Source: Thalassomonas viridans
GTDB taxonomy: Bacteria; Pseudomonadota; Gammaproteobacteria; Enterobacterales; Alteromonadaceae
Reading direction: 5' to 3'
NCBI RefSeq assembly: GCF_000948985.2
Contig: NZ_CP059733.1
Coordinates: 6,662,748 to 6,726,747, forward strand
DNA: 64,000 nucleotides
Below, piece after piece: positions 1-17,546 of the stretch (positions within the stretch are counted from its first letter, which is position 1; each line of letters opens with the position of its first letter). Made by a program: the position numbers and the translations under genes. Below the pieces are notes generated by a model. It had not been told where the DNA came from and ran no database searches. It saw only the letters and a program-made list of their open reading frames with translations.

Positions 1-161
1 TCATTGTTGTCGGCATTACCGATATCAACGCTAACATTACGCATTGCGCTCCATGAAGTCGACTCAAGAGCAAAAAATCCTTTCTTACCACCGATATCTG
101 TAACGGTTGCTGAACCTTTGATTGTATCGTTACCGTCTATTCTCATGTAAATTGAAGCCAT
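1..161 (-). CDS. hcp: Hcp-type T6SS tube protein, N-terminal part (runs off the left edge)
   Basis: Only the first 53 codons lie in the window. They begin MASIYMRIDG and continue with an alternating small/hydrophobic beta-rich pattern (TDIGGKKGFFALESTSW), which resembles the start of Hcp, the hexameric ring protein that stacks into the tube of the type VI secretion system. A clear ribosome site (GGAG, about 8 bases upstream) supports the ATG at 159-161. It follows tssA on the same strand after a 43-base gap, which fits a T6SS operon continuing to the left. The Hcp call rests on the N-terminus plus the tssA neighbour; the remaining two thirds cannot be seen. Confidence 0.75.
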   Translation of the reverse strand, partial: MASIYMRIDGNDTIKGSATVTDIGGKKGFFALESTSWSAMRNVSVDIGNADNN

Positions 162-204
162 ATTTTTTCTCCATTTTTATCGTTTAAATCAACTTTCGAT
201 CCGT

Positions 205-1542
205 TTACCACTGGAATCCGGAATCGGCTGCCGTTTCGTTACTTACTTTACTTTCTTCTTTTTCAACAGGTTTTTCAATGCCTGCCGAAGGAATTTCTTC
301 TTGCGGTGCTGCCGCCGCGGTTGCCACTGCAGCCATCGGCTGGACTACCGGAACACTTTCCGGTAACTGGGTTTTCTCGCCGTCCATGCCGGTCACCATG
401 GCAATCTGGCTTAACACCTTGTCGTTACCCGCCACCAGCTCCTGCATGAGTTCCGGCAGCGACATATAACCCCAGCGAATCGCCTTTTCCAATAAAAAGG
501 AAACCGGGCTATGGGGTTCGGCTTTATTAAAGTAATCAGCGAGTCTGCGTAACTCCTGAAAAGCCTGATCCCGGTTGTTTATCTGCTCGCTGGAAATCAT
601 CACCTGACGCACGGTTTCAACTTGGCCTACTGAGTGAGTAACCTCTGTTGCCGTTTGGTTGCTAATATTTTTCGCAGATTCGCTTTTTTCTTCCGAACCC
701 TGGGCTTCAGCCTGCTCCTGTTGCACATTATCAAGCGGCCAGACCTGGTAGTTATTGCCCACCAGGTACTTTATCGCTTCCAGGCAGTCATTGAGGTTGC
801 CTTTAAGGAAACGGCAGGTCACGGCGCTAATGCCAAGTTCCGCACAGGTTTTGCCGATCCAGGTATCTAATTTTTCTACCGAATCCAGGGCCAGCCCCAA
901 AGCTTTAATAGTAGCGGTTACTTCGTTTTTTACCGCAGAAAAATTTTGCTGGGCCTGGGCCTTTAATTCCGCCAGCTTGCCGCTTTTGGTGGCGGAGAAG
1001 TAGGCGGCGTGATCTATGTCTGCCACTAACGGCAGCATTTGCAGCGGCATATACAATAAACCGCTGTTATCGCTTTCCCCCAACAACTGGATAAAGGGCC
1101 TGAGCTGCAATTCGGCAATTTCCCTGGCCTGCTCCTGCGCCTCGGAGGACTTTAACTTTTCATCGGAAATACGCGGGTGTACGTCCGGCCAAAAAGTTTC
1201 CATAAAGGGAACTAAGGTTTCCAGGCCGCCGGCTATTTTGCCGATGGAATCTTTCTGGAAAGCCAGGGACATCAGCCACCAGCAGTACACTTCGATATCT
1301 TTACTGCTTTCCAGCAGGGTTTCCCGGCAGATATCCGACAGCTTTTGCCAGTTTTGCTGGTTTTCTTCAAACAGGGTTTCATCTTCCGATGAATCCGGGG
1401 TTTCAATCAGGCGCCGGAAAGAAGACTGCGCGGCATTAAAGATATTGCGCAGGTTGCGGTATACCGCCCGATCACTCTTTAGATAGATCCCGGTCGGGGA
1501 CTCGGTAGAAATTGGCGTTAATAAATCTTGATACTCTAACAT
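205..1542 (-). CDS. tssA: TssA, T6SS baseplate/sheath-cap protein (ImpA N-terminal domain)
   Basis: 445 aa. Residues 1-130 match the ImpA N-terminal domain, with the typical opening LLTPISTESPTGIYLKSD and the later segment CWWLMSLAFQKDSIGKIAGG. Near residues 325-375 is the family C-terminal signature: a helix of the form QAFQELRRLADYFNKAEPHSP followed by LLEKAIRWGYMSLPELM. The last 60 residues are Ala/Pro/Glu-rich and probably disordered. TssA proteins act in the cytoplasm, coordinating baseplate and sheath/tube growth of the type VI machine. The hcp gene follows 43 bases downstream on the same strand, supporting the call. Upstream, rhlE is also on the minus strand but 283 bases away and unrelated, so this is probably the first gene of the T6SS unit visible here. 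Confidence 0.92.
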   Translation of the reverse strand: MLEYQDLLTPISTESPTGIYLKSDRAVYRNLRNIFNAAQSSFRRLIETPDSSEDETLFEENQQNWQKLSDICRETLLESSKDIEVYCWWLMSLAFQKDSIGKIAGGLETLVPFMETFWPDVHPRISDEKLKSSEAQEQAREIAELQLRPFIQLLGESDNSGLLYMPLQMLPLVADIDHAAYFSATKSGKLAELKAQAQQNFSAVKNEVTATIKALGLALDSVEKLDTWIGKTCAELGISAVTCRFLKGNLNDCLEAIKYLVGNNYQVWPLDNVQQEQAEAQGSEEKSESAKNISNQTATEVTHSVGQVETVRQVMISSEQINNRDQAFQELRRLADYFNKAEPHSPVSFLLEKAIRWGYMSLPELMQELVAGNDKVLSQIAMVTGMDGEKTQLPESVPVVQPMAAVATAAAAPQEEIPSAGIEKPVEKEESKVSNETAADSGFQW

Positions 1543-1825
1543 TAGTCCCTGCTGTATATAATTTTTCTTATCCGATACGGCTTTAGATTTAGTGCCAGTA
1601 CAATTAAAGTAACAAACTGGGCTTAAAAGTAAAGGCTGACGATAATTCTTATGTAATTAAGACAAAATAGCCATAGATATCAGCATTTTTGCTGATTGTT
1701 TACACATTTGCCCCGGTTAAATTCATACCTTTGCCGCTTATTAGTTAATGTATCAGGAAACCACCTGGGATCTGGTCTTATCTGAAATCCGTTTTGTTTG
1801 ATCACAGCCCGGGGCACAAAAGCGG
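1543..1825. other. Intergenic region between rhlE and tssA
   Basis: 283 bases, AT-rich towards tssA. The tssA start is preceded by CAGGGAC, a usable ribosome site. I see no gene and no strong hairpin terminator after rhlE. The T6SS promoter, if one exists here, should lie in this stretch, but I could not pick a convincing -35/-10 pair. Confidence 0.4.
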
Positions 1826-3079
1826 CTAACGCCTGCGGTTACGGCCACCACCCGCTCTTTGTTTCGCCCGGCGTTTTTGTCCGGAGCGGGTCATTTTTTT
1901 ACCGGTTTTGATTTCCCGGGTCAGATCCGGCTCGTAGCCGGGCAACCATTGCTGTGGCAACGCCTGGCCCAACACCGCCTCGATCTCCGCCAGCAAATGT
2001 TCTTCTTCCGTCGATACCAGGGAGATCGCCAGCCCGGCATTACCGGCACGGCCACTGCGGCCGATACGGTGGACATAGTCTTCCGGATTAAACGGCAATT
2101 CATAGTTGATCACATATTGCAATTGCCGGATGTCCAGGCCGCGCGAAGCAACATCTGTGGCCACCAGCGCCCGGGTTTGCCCGGATTTAAATTCCGCCAG
2201 AGCCTTTTCCCTGGCTCCCTGGGATTTATCGCCGTGAATGGCCTGGGTTTTCACACCGTCTTTGCTCATTTCCGCCGCCAGCAGATCGGCGCTTTGCCGG
2301 CTGCGGGTAAAGATCAATACCTGCTGCCAGTTTTTCGAACCTATTACATGGGAGATCAATTCCCTTTTTCTTTCGGGATCTACGGTATAAACAATCTGTT
2401 CAACCTGGGCCGCAGCGGTATTGGCTTCATCCACTTGGATCATTTCCGGCTGGTTCAGCAGCTTTTTACTCAAACCGACGGTGGCAGCATCAAAGGTTGC
2501 CGAAAAGAGCATGGTCTGGCGCTGCTCCGGCAGGCGTTTGAGGATACGCTTAATGTCGTCGATAAAACCCATATCCAGCATGCGGTCCGCTTCATCGAAC
2601 ACCAGAAATTGCAGCTGACTCAGGGTAAGAGAACCTTTAGCCAGGTGATCCAGCAAACGTCCCGGGGTTGCCACCAGGATATCAATACCGGCTTTAAAGG
2701 CTTCCACCTGGGGATTGATGCTGACACCGCCATAAGCCAGGCGGCTATCAAGCGCCAGCCCGCTGCCGTACTTTTCAAAACTTGCATGGACCTGCTGTGC
2801 CAACTCCCGGGTTGGAGTAAGTACTAACGCACCGGGTGAAGGAATGTTTTCTTCTCCGGCACTTTCATCCCGGGAGGTTTTATTTTTACTGAGCAACTGC
2901 AATATCGGCAAGGCAAAGGCAGCGGTTTTCCCCGTGCCGGTTTGCGCACCCGCCATAATATCCTTACCGGAAAGAATCATAGGAATAGCCGCCTGCTGCA
3001 CAGGTGTCGGCTCCTGATACCCTTGCCCGGCAAGCGCTTGCACTAATCCGGATGCCAGACCTAAAGAAGAAAAACCCAT
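1826..3079 (-). CDS. rhlE: DEAD-box ATP-dependent RNA helicase, RhlE type
   Basis: 417 aa, the usual length for RhlE. All DEAD-box motifs are readable in order: Q motif (GYQEPTPVQQAAIP), motif I AQTGTGKT, Ia PTRELAQQV, motif II DEAD, motif III SAT, and motif VI HRIGRSGRAG. The C-terminus is a short basic tail rich in Arg/Lys/Gly, as expected for RNA binding. RhlE-type helicases remodel RNA in ribosome assembly and mRNA decay. The gene stands alone on the minus strand, with 194 bases separating it from the divergent unknown gene at 3274. RhlE is favoured over SrmB or DbpA because of the N-terminal FSSLGLASGLVQAL element and the lack of a DbpA-type RNA-binding domain. Confidence 0.9.
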   Translation of the reverse strand: MGFSSLGLASGLVQALAGQGYQEPTPVQQAAIPMILSGKDIMAGAQTGTGKTAAFALPILQLLSKNKTSRDESAGEENIPSPGALVLTPTRELAQQVHASFEKYGSGLALDSRLAYGGVSINPQVEAFKAGIDILVATPGRLLDHLAKGSLTLSQLQFLVFDEADRMLDMGFIDDIKRILKRLPEQRQTMLFSATFDAATVGLSKKLLNQPEMIQVDEANTAAAQVEQIVYTVDPERKRELISHVIGSKNWQQVLIFTRSRQSADLLAAEMSKDGVKTQAIHGDKSQGAREKALAEFKSGQTRALVATDVASRGLDIRQLQYVINYELPFNPEDYVHRIGRSGRAGNAGLAISLVSTEEEHLLAEIEAVLGQALPQQWLPGYEPDLTREIKTGKKMTRSGQKRRAKQRAGGGRNRRR

Positions 3080-3273
3080 AACTCAATTACCTTAAAACAC
3101 TCTGGCGCGCAGTGTAACAGAGATAGGGCTAAATCCGGATATAAACCCGGGGAAATTTACCGGAATTTCAACTTTACCAGCCACGTAATGCAAAGAGTGG
3201 TGCAAAAATGCGCCCCGGGGTTGCAAATTTTGCTACTTCCCGGCGCTGAAATTTGACGTTAACTTAGCGGCAA

Positions 3274-4287
3274 ATGAATTTAAGCACCAGAAAACAGCCA
3301 ATGAGTAAAGCGATTAACTTGCAGCCCGGGGAAACAGCCATACAGCACGCCCCTAAAGTTCGATTAACCAGTGGTGAATTATGCATTCCCCAGCACTATC
3401 TGGTGTACCAACATACCCTGGAGTCGGTAGAACAACTGATCCTGGATATAGACTACTCCAGCCGCTACCCGGTGTTTGCCAGCCAGGATGCCGGCGGCAT
3501 TTATCTTCAAGTTGGCGTGATAGGTTATGACAACTATAAGCAGGTTAACAGCAGGGAAATGAAGATAGTCTATGGCAGGAAATGGCGGGTAGAGCCGCAG
3601 TTGCCGACTTCAGAAATTATCCAGACGGCTTTCCTGGCCATTAAAAAAGCCAGGGAGCATGAGGTCAGGGAATTGTTTCGCCTGGACTTCCAGGGAGCGA
3701 TCACCACGCCTTTTAACAACCATCATGATCTGCCGCTGATGGCACAACAAAATGCCTTGTTCACCGGAGACACACGGCAAAGGTGTCGCTATCAACAGCT
3801 TGCGCAATGCTTAAAGCATGCAAGTTATGACGGCGCCACCTTTGAACTGCAACACCTTGAGCAATACAGGGCCGGGCCCTGGCTGGCGGATATCCGTCTG
3901 ATCCCCGGCAAAGAGACACAACTGCCGGAGATCGCAGAGCAGAATTTATTGCTGCAGCTCGATTGCCCGTCGGAGAACGAATTATTGTTTCGCCTGTTTG
4001 AAAAACTGCTTGCTTTAAGCGATCGCCATGTGGATGAGTATTTCAGCTACCGGAAATTTAATCGCTTCAGCCATAAGCTCAATGTCTTTGCCGTTGCCGA
4101 GTTTTCAGTAAGACTGCGCAATAAGGAAGTCATCAGGGAAAATGCCAGCCTGGCCGCAACTTTTGAGCAAGCCAATTACCACACAGATCAAACACGGATC
4201 CCTAAACTTACCCAAGGCAAGCTCAAGGATAAGATAAAAGCCACCCTGGAAAGCCTGGGACCGATACAGGGGCTACCGGCGTTATAA
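3274..4287 (+). CDS. Protein of unknown function, 337 aa
   Basis: I do not recognise this protein. It has no signal peptide, no membrane segment and no motif I can name. The sequence is a mix of short beta-like stretches (residues 30-100) and charged helices, consistent with a soluble cytoplasmic protein. A second in-frame ATG lies at 3301 (MSKAINLQPG); neither start has a good ribosome site, so the true start could be either. The gene converges on the LysR gene at 4292 with only 4 bases between the stop codons. Codon use and base composition resemble the neighbours, so it does not look newly acquired. Confidence 0.7.
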   Translation: MNLSTRKQPMSKAINLQPGETAIQHAPKVRLTSGELCIPQHYLVYQHTLESVEQLILDIDYSSRYPVFASQDAGGIYLQVGVIGYDNYKQVNSREMKIVYGRKWRVEPQLPTSEIIQTAFLAIKKAREHEVRELFRLDFQGAITTPFNNHHDLPLMAQQNALFTGDTRQRCRYQQLAQCLKHASYDGATFELQHLEQYRAGPWLADIRLIPGKETQLPEIAEQNLLLQLDCPSENELLFRLFEKLLALSDRHVDEYFSYRKFNRFSHKLNVFAVAEFSVRLRNKEVIRENASLAATFEQANYHTDQTRIPKLTQGKLKDKIKATLESLGPIQGLPAL

Positions 4288-4291
4288 CCTG

Positions 4292-5185
4292 TCAGTTTAG
4301 CGGCATAGGGGTTTCACCTTGAATTAACGGCTTGAGTTTCAGTAGATAATCAACCATAAAGTTGACAAAGATCTGAATTTTGGCATTTTTTCTTAAATCC
4401 GGATGGTAGACCAGCCAAAAGTTAAATTTCCCTTCGGTGGTGTATGGAGGCACCCGTACCAGCTCAGATTCCGAATCCCCATAAAAACAAGGCAAGATAG
4501 AAATCCCCATACCGTTTTTACAGGCTTCCGCCTGTACCATGCCGCTGGTCATTTTATGCCGGGAAGCAAACTTAGGATACTCCCTGGCAATTTTACCGAC
4601 AGGACGGCGCATTTTATCGCTCCAGCCGATCCAGTTTTGCCGTTCCAGCCAGCCCTCCTGCTCCAGTTCCGGCAACAGTTTTCTCGCCATATAACAGCTG
4701 CGGTGCATTACAGCCAATTTTTTGCCGACCAAATATTCCGGCGGCTGATCGCATATGCGAAAAGCCACATCCGCTTCGCGGTTGGCCAAATTAAACATCC
4801 TGGTGGAGTCGATTATCTCGATATGAATCAAAGGGTATTGCCGGCAAAATTCAGCAACGGCAGGCATCAGCAAGTCCCGGGCAAACAAATCCGGAAAGGT
4901 AATACGAATATCGCCACTCAGGCTGTTATCTTTACCGGCCAGTTGGCGCGCCACCGTACTTAGTCTTTCTTCCAGATGGGAAGACTCCAGGTAAATTTCA
5001 TCGGCTATTTTGGTCCGGGTATAACCTTTTGCCGAACGTTCAAATAACCTTTGTCCCAGGGAAGCCTCAAAATTATTGATACGCCTTGATACCGTGGCAT
5101 GACTCACCTTAAGCTCGGCGGCAGCCGCCCGGATAGAGCCCATGCGGCAAACGGCTAAAAAGTATTTAAGATCATCCCAGTTCAA
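4292..5185 (-). CDS. LysR-family transcriptional regulator
   Basis: 297 aa. Residues 1-60 form the LysR winged helix-turn-helix (FLAVCRMGSIRAAAAELKVSHATVSRRINNFE, shown in part), followed by the linker helix and a substrate-binding domain of the periplasmic-protein type at about 90-290. LysR proteins bind DNA as tetramers and usually control a neighbouring, often divergent gene. The divergent neighbour here is the receiver-TPR gene at 5478, 292 bases away; this is a possible but unproven target. The opening NWDDLKYFLAV is typical of the subgroup often annotated as GcvA- or DsdC-unrelated LysR paralogues in marine gammaproteobacteria. The effector is unknown. Confidence 0.9.
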   Translation of the reverse strand: MNWDDLKYFLAVCRMGSIRAAAAELKVSHATVSRRINNFEASLGQRLFERSAKGYTRTKIADEIYLESSHLEERLSTVARQLAGKDNSLSGDIRITFPDLFARDLLMPAVAEFCRQYPLIHIEIIDSTRMFNLANREADVAFRICDQPPEYLVGKKLAVMHRSCYMARKLLPELEQEGWLERQNWIGWSDKMRRPVGKIAREYPKFASRHKMTSGMVQAEACKNGMGISILPCFYGDSESELVRVPPYTTEGKFNFWLVYHPDLRKNAKIQIFVNFMVDYLLKLKPLIQGETPMPLN

Positions 5186-5477
5186 TGACTATTCTCCGGT
5201 ATTTTTTCAGGGTGGTGGCTCTGACCGCCGGACTGGCAAATAAATCTAGCAACTCACATCAGTGCCCGCAGTCCGGCTAAGAAACTCACAAGTCATCGGC
5301 TTTGTTCACCACAGGATATCCATCAGAATTCCCTGACAGATCTTTAGGGATTTAGACTTGTGTTTTGGTTAAATGTAATTAAGTTGTACAATATAATCAT
5401 TAAAAACATAAGCTCAAGACCAAAGAGTAAGATTAATTCCAACATTACATTGCTTTACATTAAAGCACTAGGAAGAC

Positions 5478-7115
5478 ATGGCTGTAGTTGATTATTCAAA
5501 TAAGCGTTTCTTGATCGTTGATAATGTCAAACCCTCAAGAGATACCTTAAAACACCTGGCGCAGAGTCTGAATGCGGCCCGGGCTGATACCAGCCATCAT
5601 CCACGTCATGTTGTCAGCATGTGTAAAAACATGGACTATGACATCATCTTGCTTGGTTATGATCTTGGTGAAGGACAGAGAAACGGCCAGCAGATCCTGG
5701 AAGAGTTACGGGTTAACGATATTATCTCCAGGCAGTGCATAGTGATCATGGTCACCGCCGAAGTGTCACAGGCCATGGTGCTGGCAGCCTTAGAGCATAA
5801 ACCCGACGAATACCTGTCCAAACCTTTCGCAATGAGCGAGCTGCTTAAACGGCTGCACCGCTGTTACCTGAAAAAGCGCGCCATGGCGGAGATATATACG
5901 GCACAGGACAATGACGAGCCGGAAAAAGTTATAGAATTATGCGATCTCACCTTACGCGGCAGCCTTTCCTACCGTTCGGAATGCCTGGGCATTAAAGCCA
6001 GACAGCTTTTCGAACTGGGACGATACGAAGAGGCAAAAGAAATTTATCATGAGCAGCAAAGCACCCCCAACTGCCAATGGGCCACCATAGGCTTAGGTAA
6101 AATAGCCCTGATGCAGGATCAGCTGGATGTCGCCGAGCAGTATTTCCAATCGGTGATCGAAGAAAGTCCCCGCTACCTGTCTACCTATGACTGGCTGGCG
6201 AAGACCTATCAGAAGCAGCATAAATATGAAGATGCCGAAGAGATCCTGGAAAGGGCATTAATGATCTCGCCAAGATCTGTCGGCAGGCTGAAACAATATG
6301 CGGATCTGTGTCTTGAGAACGAACACTTTGACAAGGCCACCGATGCCTATCAGAAAACCAATGACCTGGCTTATCACTCCATTCACCATAAACCGGAAAA
6401 CGCCTTAAAACTGGCCCGCTCCCTGGTGGAGTATTCTTCTGAGCTGGATCCCAGTGAAATCAAAAAAATGAATACCAAGGTGTTTAAAGCCCTGGCGGTA
6501 ATGAACCGGGAATTTACCAAGAGTGAATTTAAGATCCAGTCCCATTTGCTTTCGGCCTGCCTGTTTACCAACAGCAAAGAGCAAAGTTCGGCGCGGGAGA
6601 TGTTAAACAAAGCCGAAACTCTGCTGGAAACCAACCTGGATGAAATATCTCCCGACAGCATGGTGGAAATAGCCAAATCCTTCGTTAAGCTCAACAAAAA
6701 AGATAAGGCGCAAAGCGTACTGGCAGTGCTGAGCCAGCAGTACCCTGAAGATCTGGAACTGATGAATGAAGTTGATAAGTTCTCTGACGTACCTATGAAT
6801 AAAGATGACAGGGAAGAAGCACAGAAAGCCCTGGAAGTGGGTATTAGCCTTTATAAAGAGAAGAACTACTCATTGGCCATAGACAAGCTAAATGAAGCAT
6901 TTAAGCTGTTTCCAACGCATCAGGGCATTAAGCTTAACCTGTTGCAGGTACTCCTGACTTCCTGTGAAAACAACCCGGGCAATACCGCCCATCTGCAACA
7001 GGCCGAAATCATTATCGGCGCCCTGGATGATCTGACCCAGGGAGACAGCGCTTATATTCGTTTTGAAAAATTAAAGGAAAAATACAACTCGTTATACGAG
7101 CAGATGATGGAATAA
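5478..7115 (+). CDS. Receiver-domain / TPR-repeat protein with a degenerate phosphoacceptor
   Basis: 545 aa. Residues 8-130 have the CheY-like receiver fold: beta-1 FLIVDN with Asp15, the switch Thr in VIMVTAE, and the invariant Lys in YLSKPF. At the strand-3 end, where the phosphoacceptor Asp should sit, the sequence is IILLGYDLGEG, so the expected position is Gly60, with an Asp two residues later. From about residue 140 to the end there are repeated tetratricopeptide helices (for example ATIGLGKIALMQDQLDVAEQ and LAKTYQKQHKYEDAEEILER), a protein-binding scaffold. Proteins of this receiver-TPR type occur in Shewanella, Vibrio and relatives with no firm function. ATG at 5478 has the weak site GGAAG just upstream. 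It is a single gene with no operon partner. Confidence 0.85.
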   Translation: MAVVDYSNKRFLIVDNVKPSRDTLKHLAQSLNAARADTSHHPRHVVSMCKNMDYDIILLGYDLGEGQRNGQQILEELRVNDIISRQCIVIMVTAEVSQAMVLAALEHKPDEYLSKPFAMSELLKRLHRCYLKKRAMAEIYTAQDNDEPEKVIELCDLTLRGSLSYRSECLGIKARQLFELGRYEEAKEIYHEQQSTPNCQWATIGLGKIALMQDQLDVAEQYFQSVIEESPRYLSTYDWLAKTYQKQHKYEDAEEILERALMISPRSVGRLKQYADLCLENEHFDKATDAYQKTNDLAYHSIHHKPENALKLARSLVEYSSELDPSEIKKMNTKVFKALAVMNREFTKSEFKIQSHLLSACLFTNSKEQSSAREMLNKAETLLETNLDEISPDSMVEIAKSFVKLNKKDKAQSVLAVLSQQYPEDLELMNEVDKFSDVPMNKDDREEAQKALEVGISLYKEKNYSLAIDKLNEAFKLFPTHQGIKLNLLQVLLTSCENNPGNTAHLQQAEIIIGALDDLTQGDSAYIRFEKLKEKYNSLYEQMME

Positions 7116-7233
7116 GATAACCGGGTATCAAAATAAGATTATTCTTTTATCATCTTGAAAAGTATATAAAATTTATTGTGATGATTTAGATGCTTAGATA
7201 AAGATCTAAATAAAAGGATATGAGAAGAAAAAA

Positions 7234-7318
7234 TGGTGGAGGGAGGTGGATTCGAACCACCGAAGGCTGAGCCGTCAGATTTACAGTCTGATCCCTTTGG
7301 CCACTCGGGAACCCCTCC
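7234..7318 (-). tRNA. tRNA-Tyr (anticodon GTA)
   Basis: 85 nt including an encoded CCA end. Acceptor arms GGAGGGG and CCTCCCTCC-side pair, the anticodon loop reads CTGTAAA, there is a long class II variable arm, and the T-loop is GGTTCGAATCC. It lies directly downstream of rRNA operon 1, separated from the 5S gene by the terminator at 7326-7351, so it is expressed either by read-through or from a promoter within the 5S end region. Confidence 0.97.
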
Positions 7319-7325
7319 GGACATC

Positions 7326-7351
7326 AAAAAACCAGCTTATGCTGGTTTTTT
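7326..7351 (-). terminator. Rho-independent terminator of rRNA operon 1
   Basis: Stem AAAAAACCAGC / GCTGGTTTTTT with a four-base loop, 11 perfect pairs including the A/T ends, giving a U-run on the minus strand. It lies 11 bases past the 5S gene and just before tRNA-Tyr. Confidence 0.85.
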
Positions 7352-7362
7352 TGAATTAGAAG

Positions 7363-7478
7363 TCTAGCAATGTCCTACTCTCACATGGGACCTCCCACAC
7401 TACCATCGGCGCTACTGCGTTTCACTTCTGAGTTCGGCATGGGATCAGGTGGTACCACAGTGCTATTGTCGCTAGACA
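7363..7478 (-). rRNA. rrf: 5S ribosomal RNA (operon 1)
   Basis: About 116 nt. The two ends TGTCTAGCGACA and TTGCTAGA pair as helix I, and the conserved core CCGAACTCAGAAGTGAAACG and GGTAGTGTGGG are present. It is the last rRNA of operon 1, after the 23S gene. Ends are set by the pairing and may be off by 1-3 bases. Confidence 0.95.
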
Positions 7479-7570
7479 AAAACAGTCAATCTTGGAAAGC
7501 GATGTAAATACGTATCTTATTCAATTAGTGCGTGTCAGACATACACTCTTTAAAACCACTTGGGTGTTGT

Positions 7571-10452
<2,882 letters not shown>

Positions 10453-10764
10453 ATACAACCCCAAGTAGTTTCCTACATGTAAACCCGGTGACTAAACCGG
10501 ATTAAGTTGTAAAGTCTGACATTTTCACGCACTAAACCAAACAAAGTTGTTTGGATGCTTGAATAAGAGTTTTGATAGCTTGCGCTATCGTTGGTAATTA
10601 TCGCGCGACACGATAAATTACCGGGTATTTATATCAGCTTTCCAGATTGTTAAAGAACAGTTCATAACGCGCATTCGGTTATGACTTGGTTAAAAAAACC
10701 AAACTTAATTTGTTCGTTTCCGGTGAACACCTTAAGTTTGGCTTCTTTAGTCCTCAGAAGAAAT
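10453..10764 (-). other. 23S-tRNA spacer of operon 1 with boxA
   Basis: Spacer between tRNA-Ile and 23S. Minus-strand positions 10648-10658 read GTTCTTTAACA, a boxA antitermination element bound by NusB/S10 in rRNA operons. Hairpins such as GATAGC-TTGC-GCTATC (near 10574-10590) probably belong to the 23S processing stem region. Confidence 0.75.
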
Positions 10765-10841
<77 letters not shown>

Positions 10842-10856
10842 AGCGTTAACTAATAT

Positions 10857-10932
10857 TGGTGGAGCTAAGCAGGATCGAACTGCTGACCTCCTGCGTGCAA
10901 GGCAGGCGCTCTCCCAGCTGAGCTATAGCCCC
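10857..10932 (-). tRNA. tRNA-Ala (anticodon TGC)
   Basis: 76 nt with encoded CCA. GGGGCTA/TAGCTCC acceptor arm, anticodon loop CTTGCAC, T-loop GTTCGATCC. It lies on the 16S side of tRNA-Ile, so the transcribed order is Ala then Ile, the reverse of the order in E. coli rrn operons carrying this pair. Confidence 0.98.
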
Positions 10933-11028
10933 TTATTAGTCAGGGTTTTCTTCTTCAATTTCGTTATCAGGCAATTTGTGTGAACACTCAACGGCTTATG
11001 CCGAAGTTAATATCGTTTTACTTCAAGA

Positions 11029-12568
<1,540 letters not shown>

Positions 12569-12729
12569 AAATCGTTTGTGGTCCGAAGACCGACTCAATG
12601 AATTCTGTACATATAAAACTATGAATAGTTTTGTGTGTCATTCATCATTAAGTTGTTTTTTTATGTCCCGAAGGACTATGTAAAATCAACATTAACGTGA
12701 GTGCCCACACAAATTGCATGATAACTAAT

Positions 12730-12740
12730 TGTTAAAGAAC
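12730..12740 (-). promoter_or_regulatory. Leader boxA of rRNA operon 1
   Basis: Minus strand reads GTTCTTTAACA about 160 bases upstream of the 16S 5' end, matching the boxA antitermination signal also found in the spacer. Confidence 0.75.
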
Positions 12741-12816
12741 TTCTTCTTTTGAAGAAAACGATTAATCGCATTCGTTAACCGTGGTTACCTGAGCGCTTGT
12801 CTCAAGCGAGATGCGC

Positions 12817-12844
12817 ATCATACGCTTCTCAGTTTTGATGTCAA
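12817..12844 (-). promoter_or_regulatory. rRNA operon 1 proximal promoter
   Basis: TTGACA (12839-12844) and TATGAT (12817-12822) separated by 16 bases on the minus strand. The same element in the same context recurs before operon 2. Confidence 0.8.
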
Positions 12845-12941
12845 CAACTTTTTGAAAGTTTTGTTGGCTGTTTAAGTAAGGTTTACCTTGCTTAAACTTA
12901 TCAAAACACTTCGTTGGGCTGCCCCGTGGAAGTGGATGCGC

Positions 12942-12969
12942 ATTTTAGACATTTTCTTGCCGGGGTCAA
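12942..12969 (-). promoter_or_regulatory. rRNA operon 1 distal promoter
   Basis: TTGACC (12964-12969) and TAAAAT (12942-12947) with 16-base spacing, about 125 bases upstream of the first promoter and followed by TGCGCATCC. The tandem arrangement is typical of rRNA operons and is repeated at operon 2. Confidence 0.75.
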
Positions 12970-13197
12970 CACCTTTTTTGAAATAAACTTCTGAGTGGTG
13001 ATATATCGTACAGAGCGTTTGAAAACACGGCAGCAATCAGACGAACAAGGCATAAACAGAGTGATAAATATGCAGCTAAGGAATAACTTTTATTTGTCAC
13101 TAATGACAACCAGAAAGTGACTGTTATAAAGAACGGACCCGAAAGTCCGTTATAAAATAATTAAGGGTTTGGCGAATTTCCCTAAAGAAAAACTCAC
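12970..13197. other. Region between the rRNA promoters and the first protease gene
   Basis: No gene seen. A hairpin at 13132-13151 (AACGGAC / GTCCGTT) lies downstream of the protease gene on the minus strand and is followed there by CTTTATAA; it may be a weak terminator for that gene. Confidence 0.4.
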
Positions 13198-14769
<1,572 letters not shown>

Positions 14770-14988
14770 TTACAATAAAACGGAGCGATTCCTTGCCTTA
14801 ATAAGCGTGGTTTAAATATTTTGATAACGTCAGTGATTTCACGACAAAGACGGGAAAAAAAGCGCCATTTATTAACAACAAAGCCAATTTTAAGCGGACT
14901 ATTAATATACAGAATGCGCTTTGTGATGTTTTACAATCGTCGCTCCTTCACATCCATATGAGCACGGCATACCTTACTTCCTGTACAT

Positions 14989-15017
14989 AAAAAGCCGGTC
15001 AACATAAGTTAACCGGC
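14989..15017 (-). terminator. Terminator of the larger protease gene
   Basis: Minus strand: GCCGGTTAAC - TTAT - GTTGACCGGC followed by TTTTTATG, starting 34 bases past the stop. It separates the two protease genes into two transcription units. Confidence 0.8.
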
Positions 15018-15050
15018 ATTGTTATTACGGGTTAGATAACCCTGAATTGA

Positions 15051-17495
<2,445 letters not shown>

Positions 17496-17528
17496 AAACT
17501 GCTGTGCCGATATTTGGCACAGCAGTTT
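17496..17528 (-). terminator. Terminator downstream of the SymE-like gene
   Basis: Perfect 13-base-pair stem AAACTGCTGTGCC / GGCACAGCAGTTT with a 7-base loop, followed by seven U on the minus strand, beginning 19 bases past the stop codon. Confidence 0.9.
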
Positions 17529-17546
17529 AATTTATCTGCCTTGATG

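Noticed and set aside
1859..2827. 322-aa frame antisense to rhlE
   Set aside because: It mirrors a clear helicase gene; high GC third positions of rhlE create the open antisense frame.
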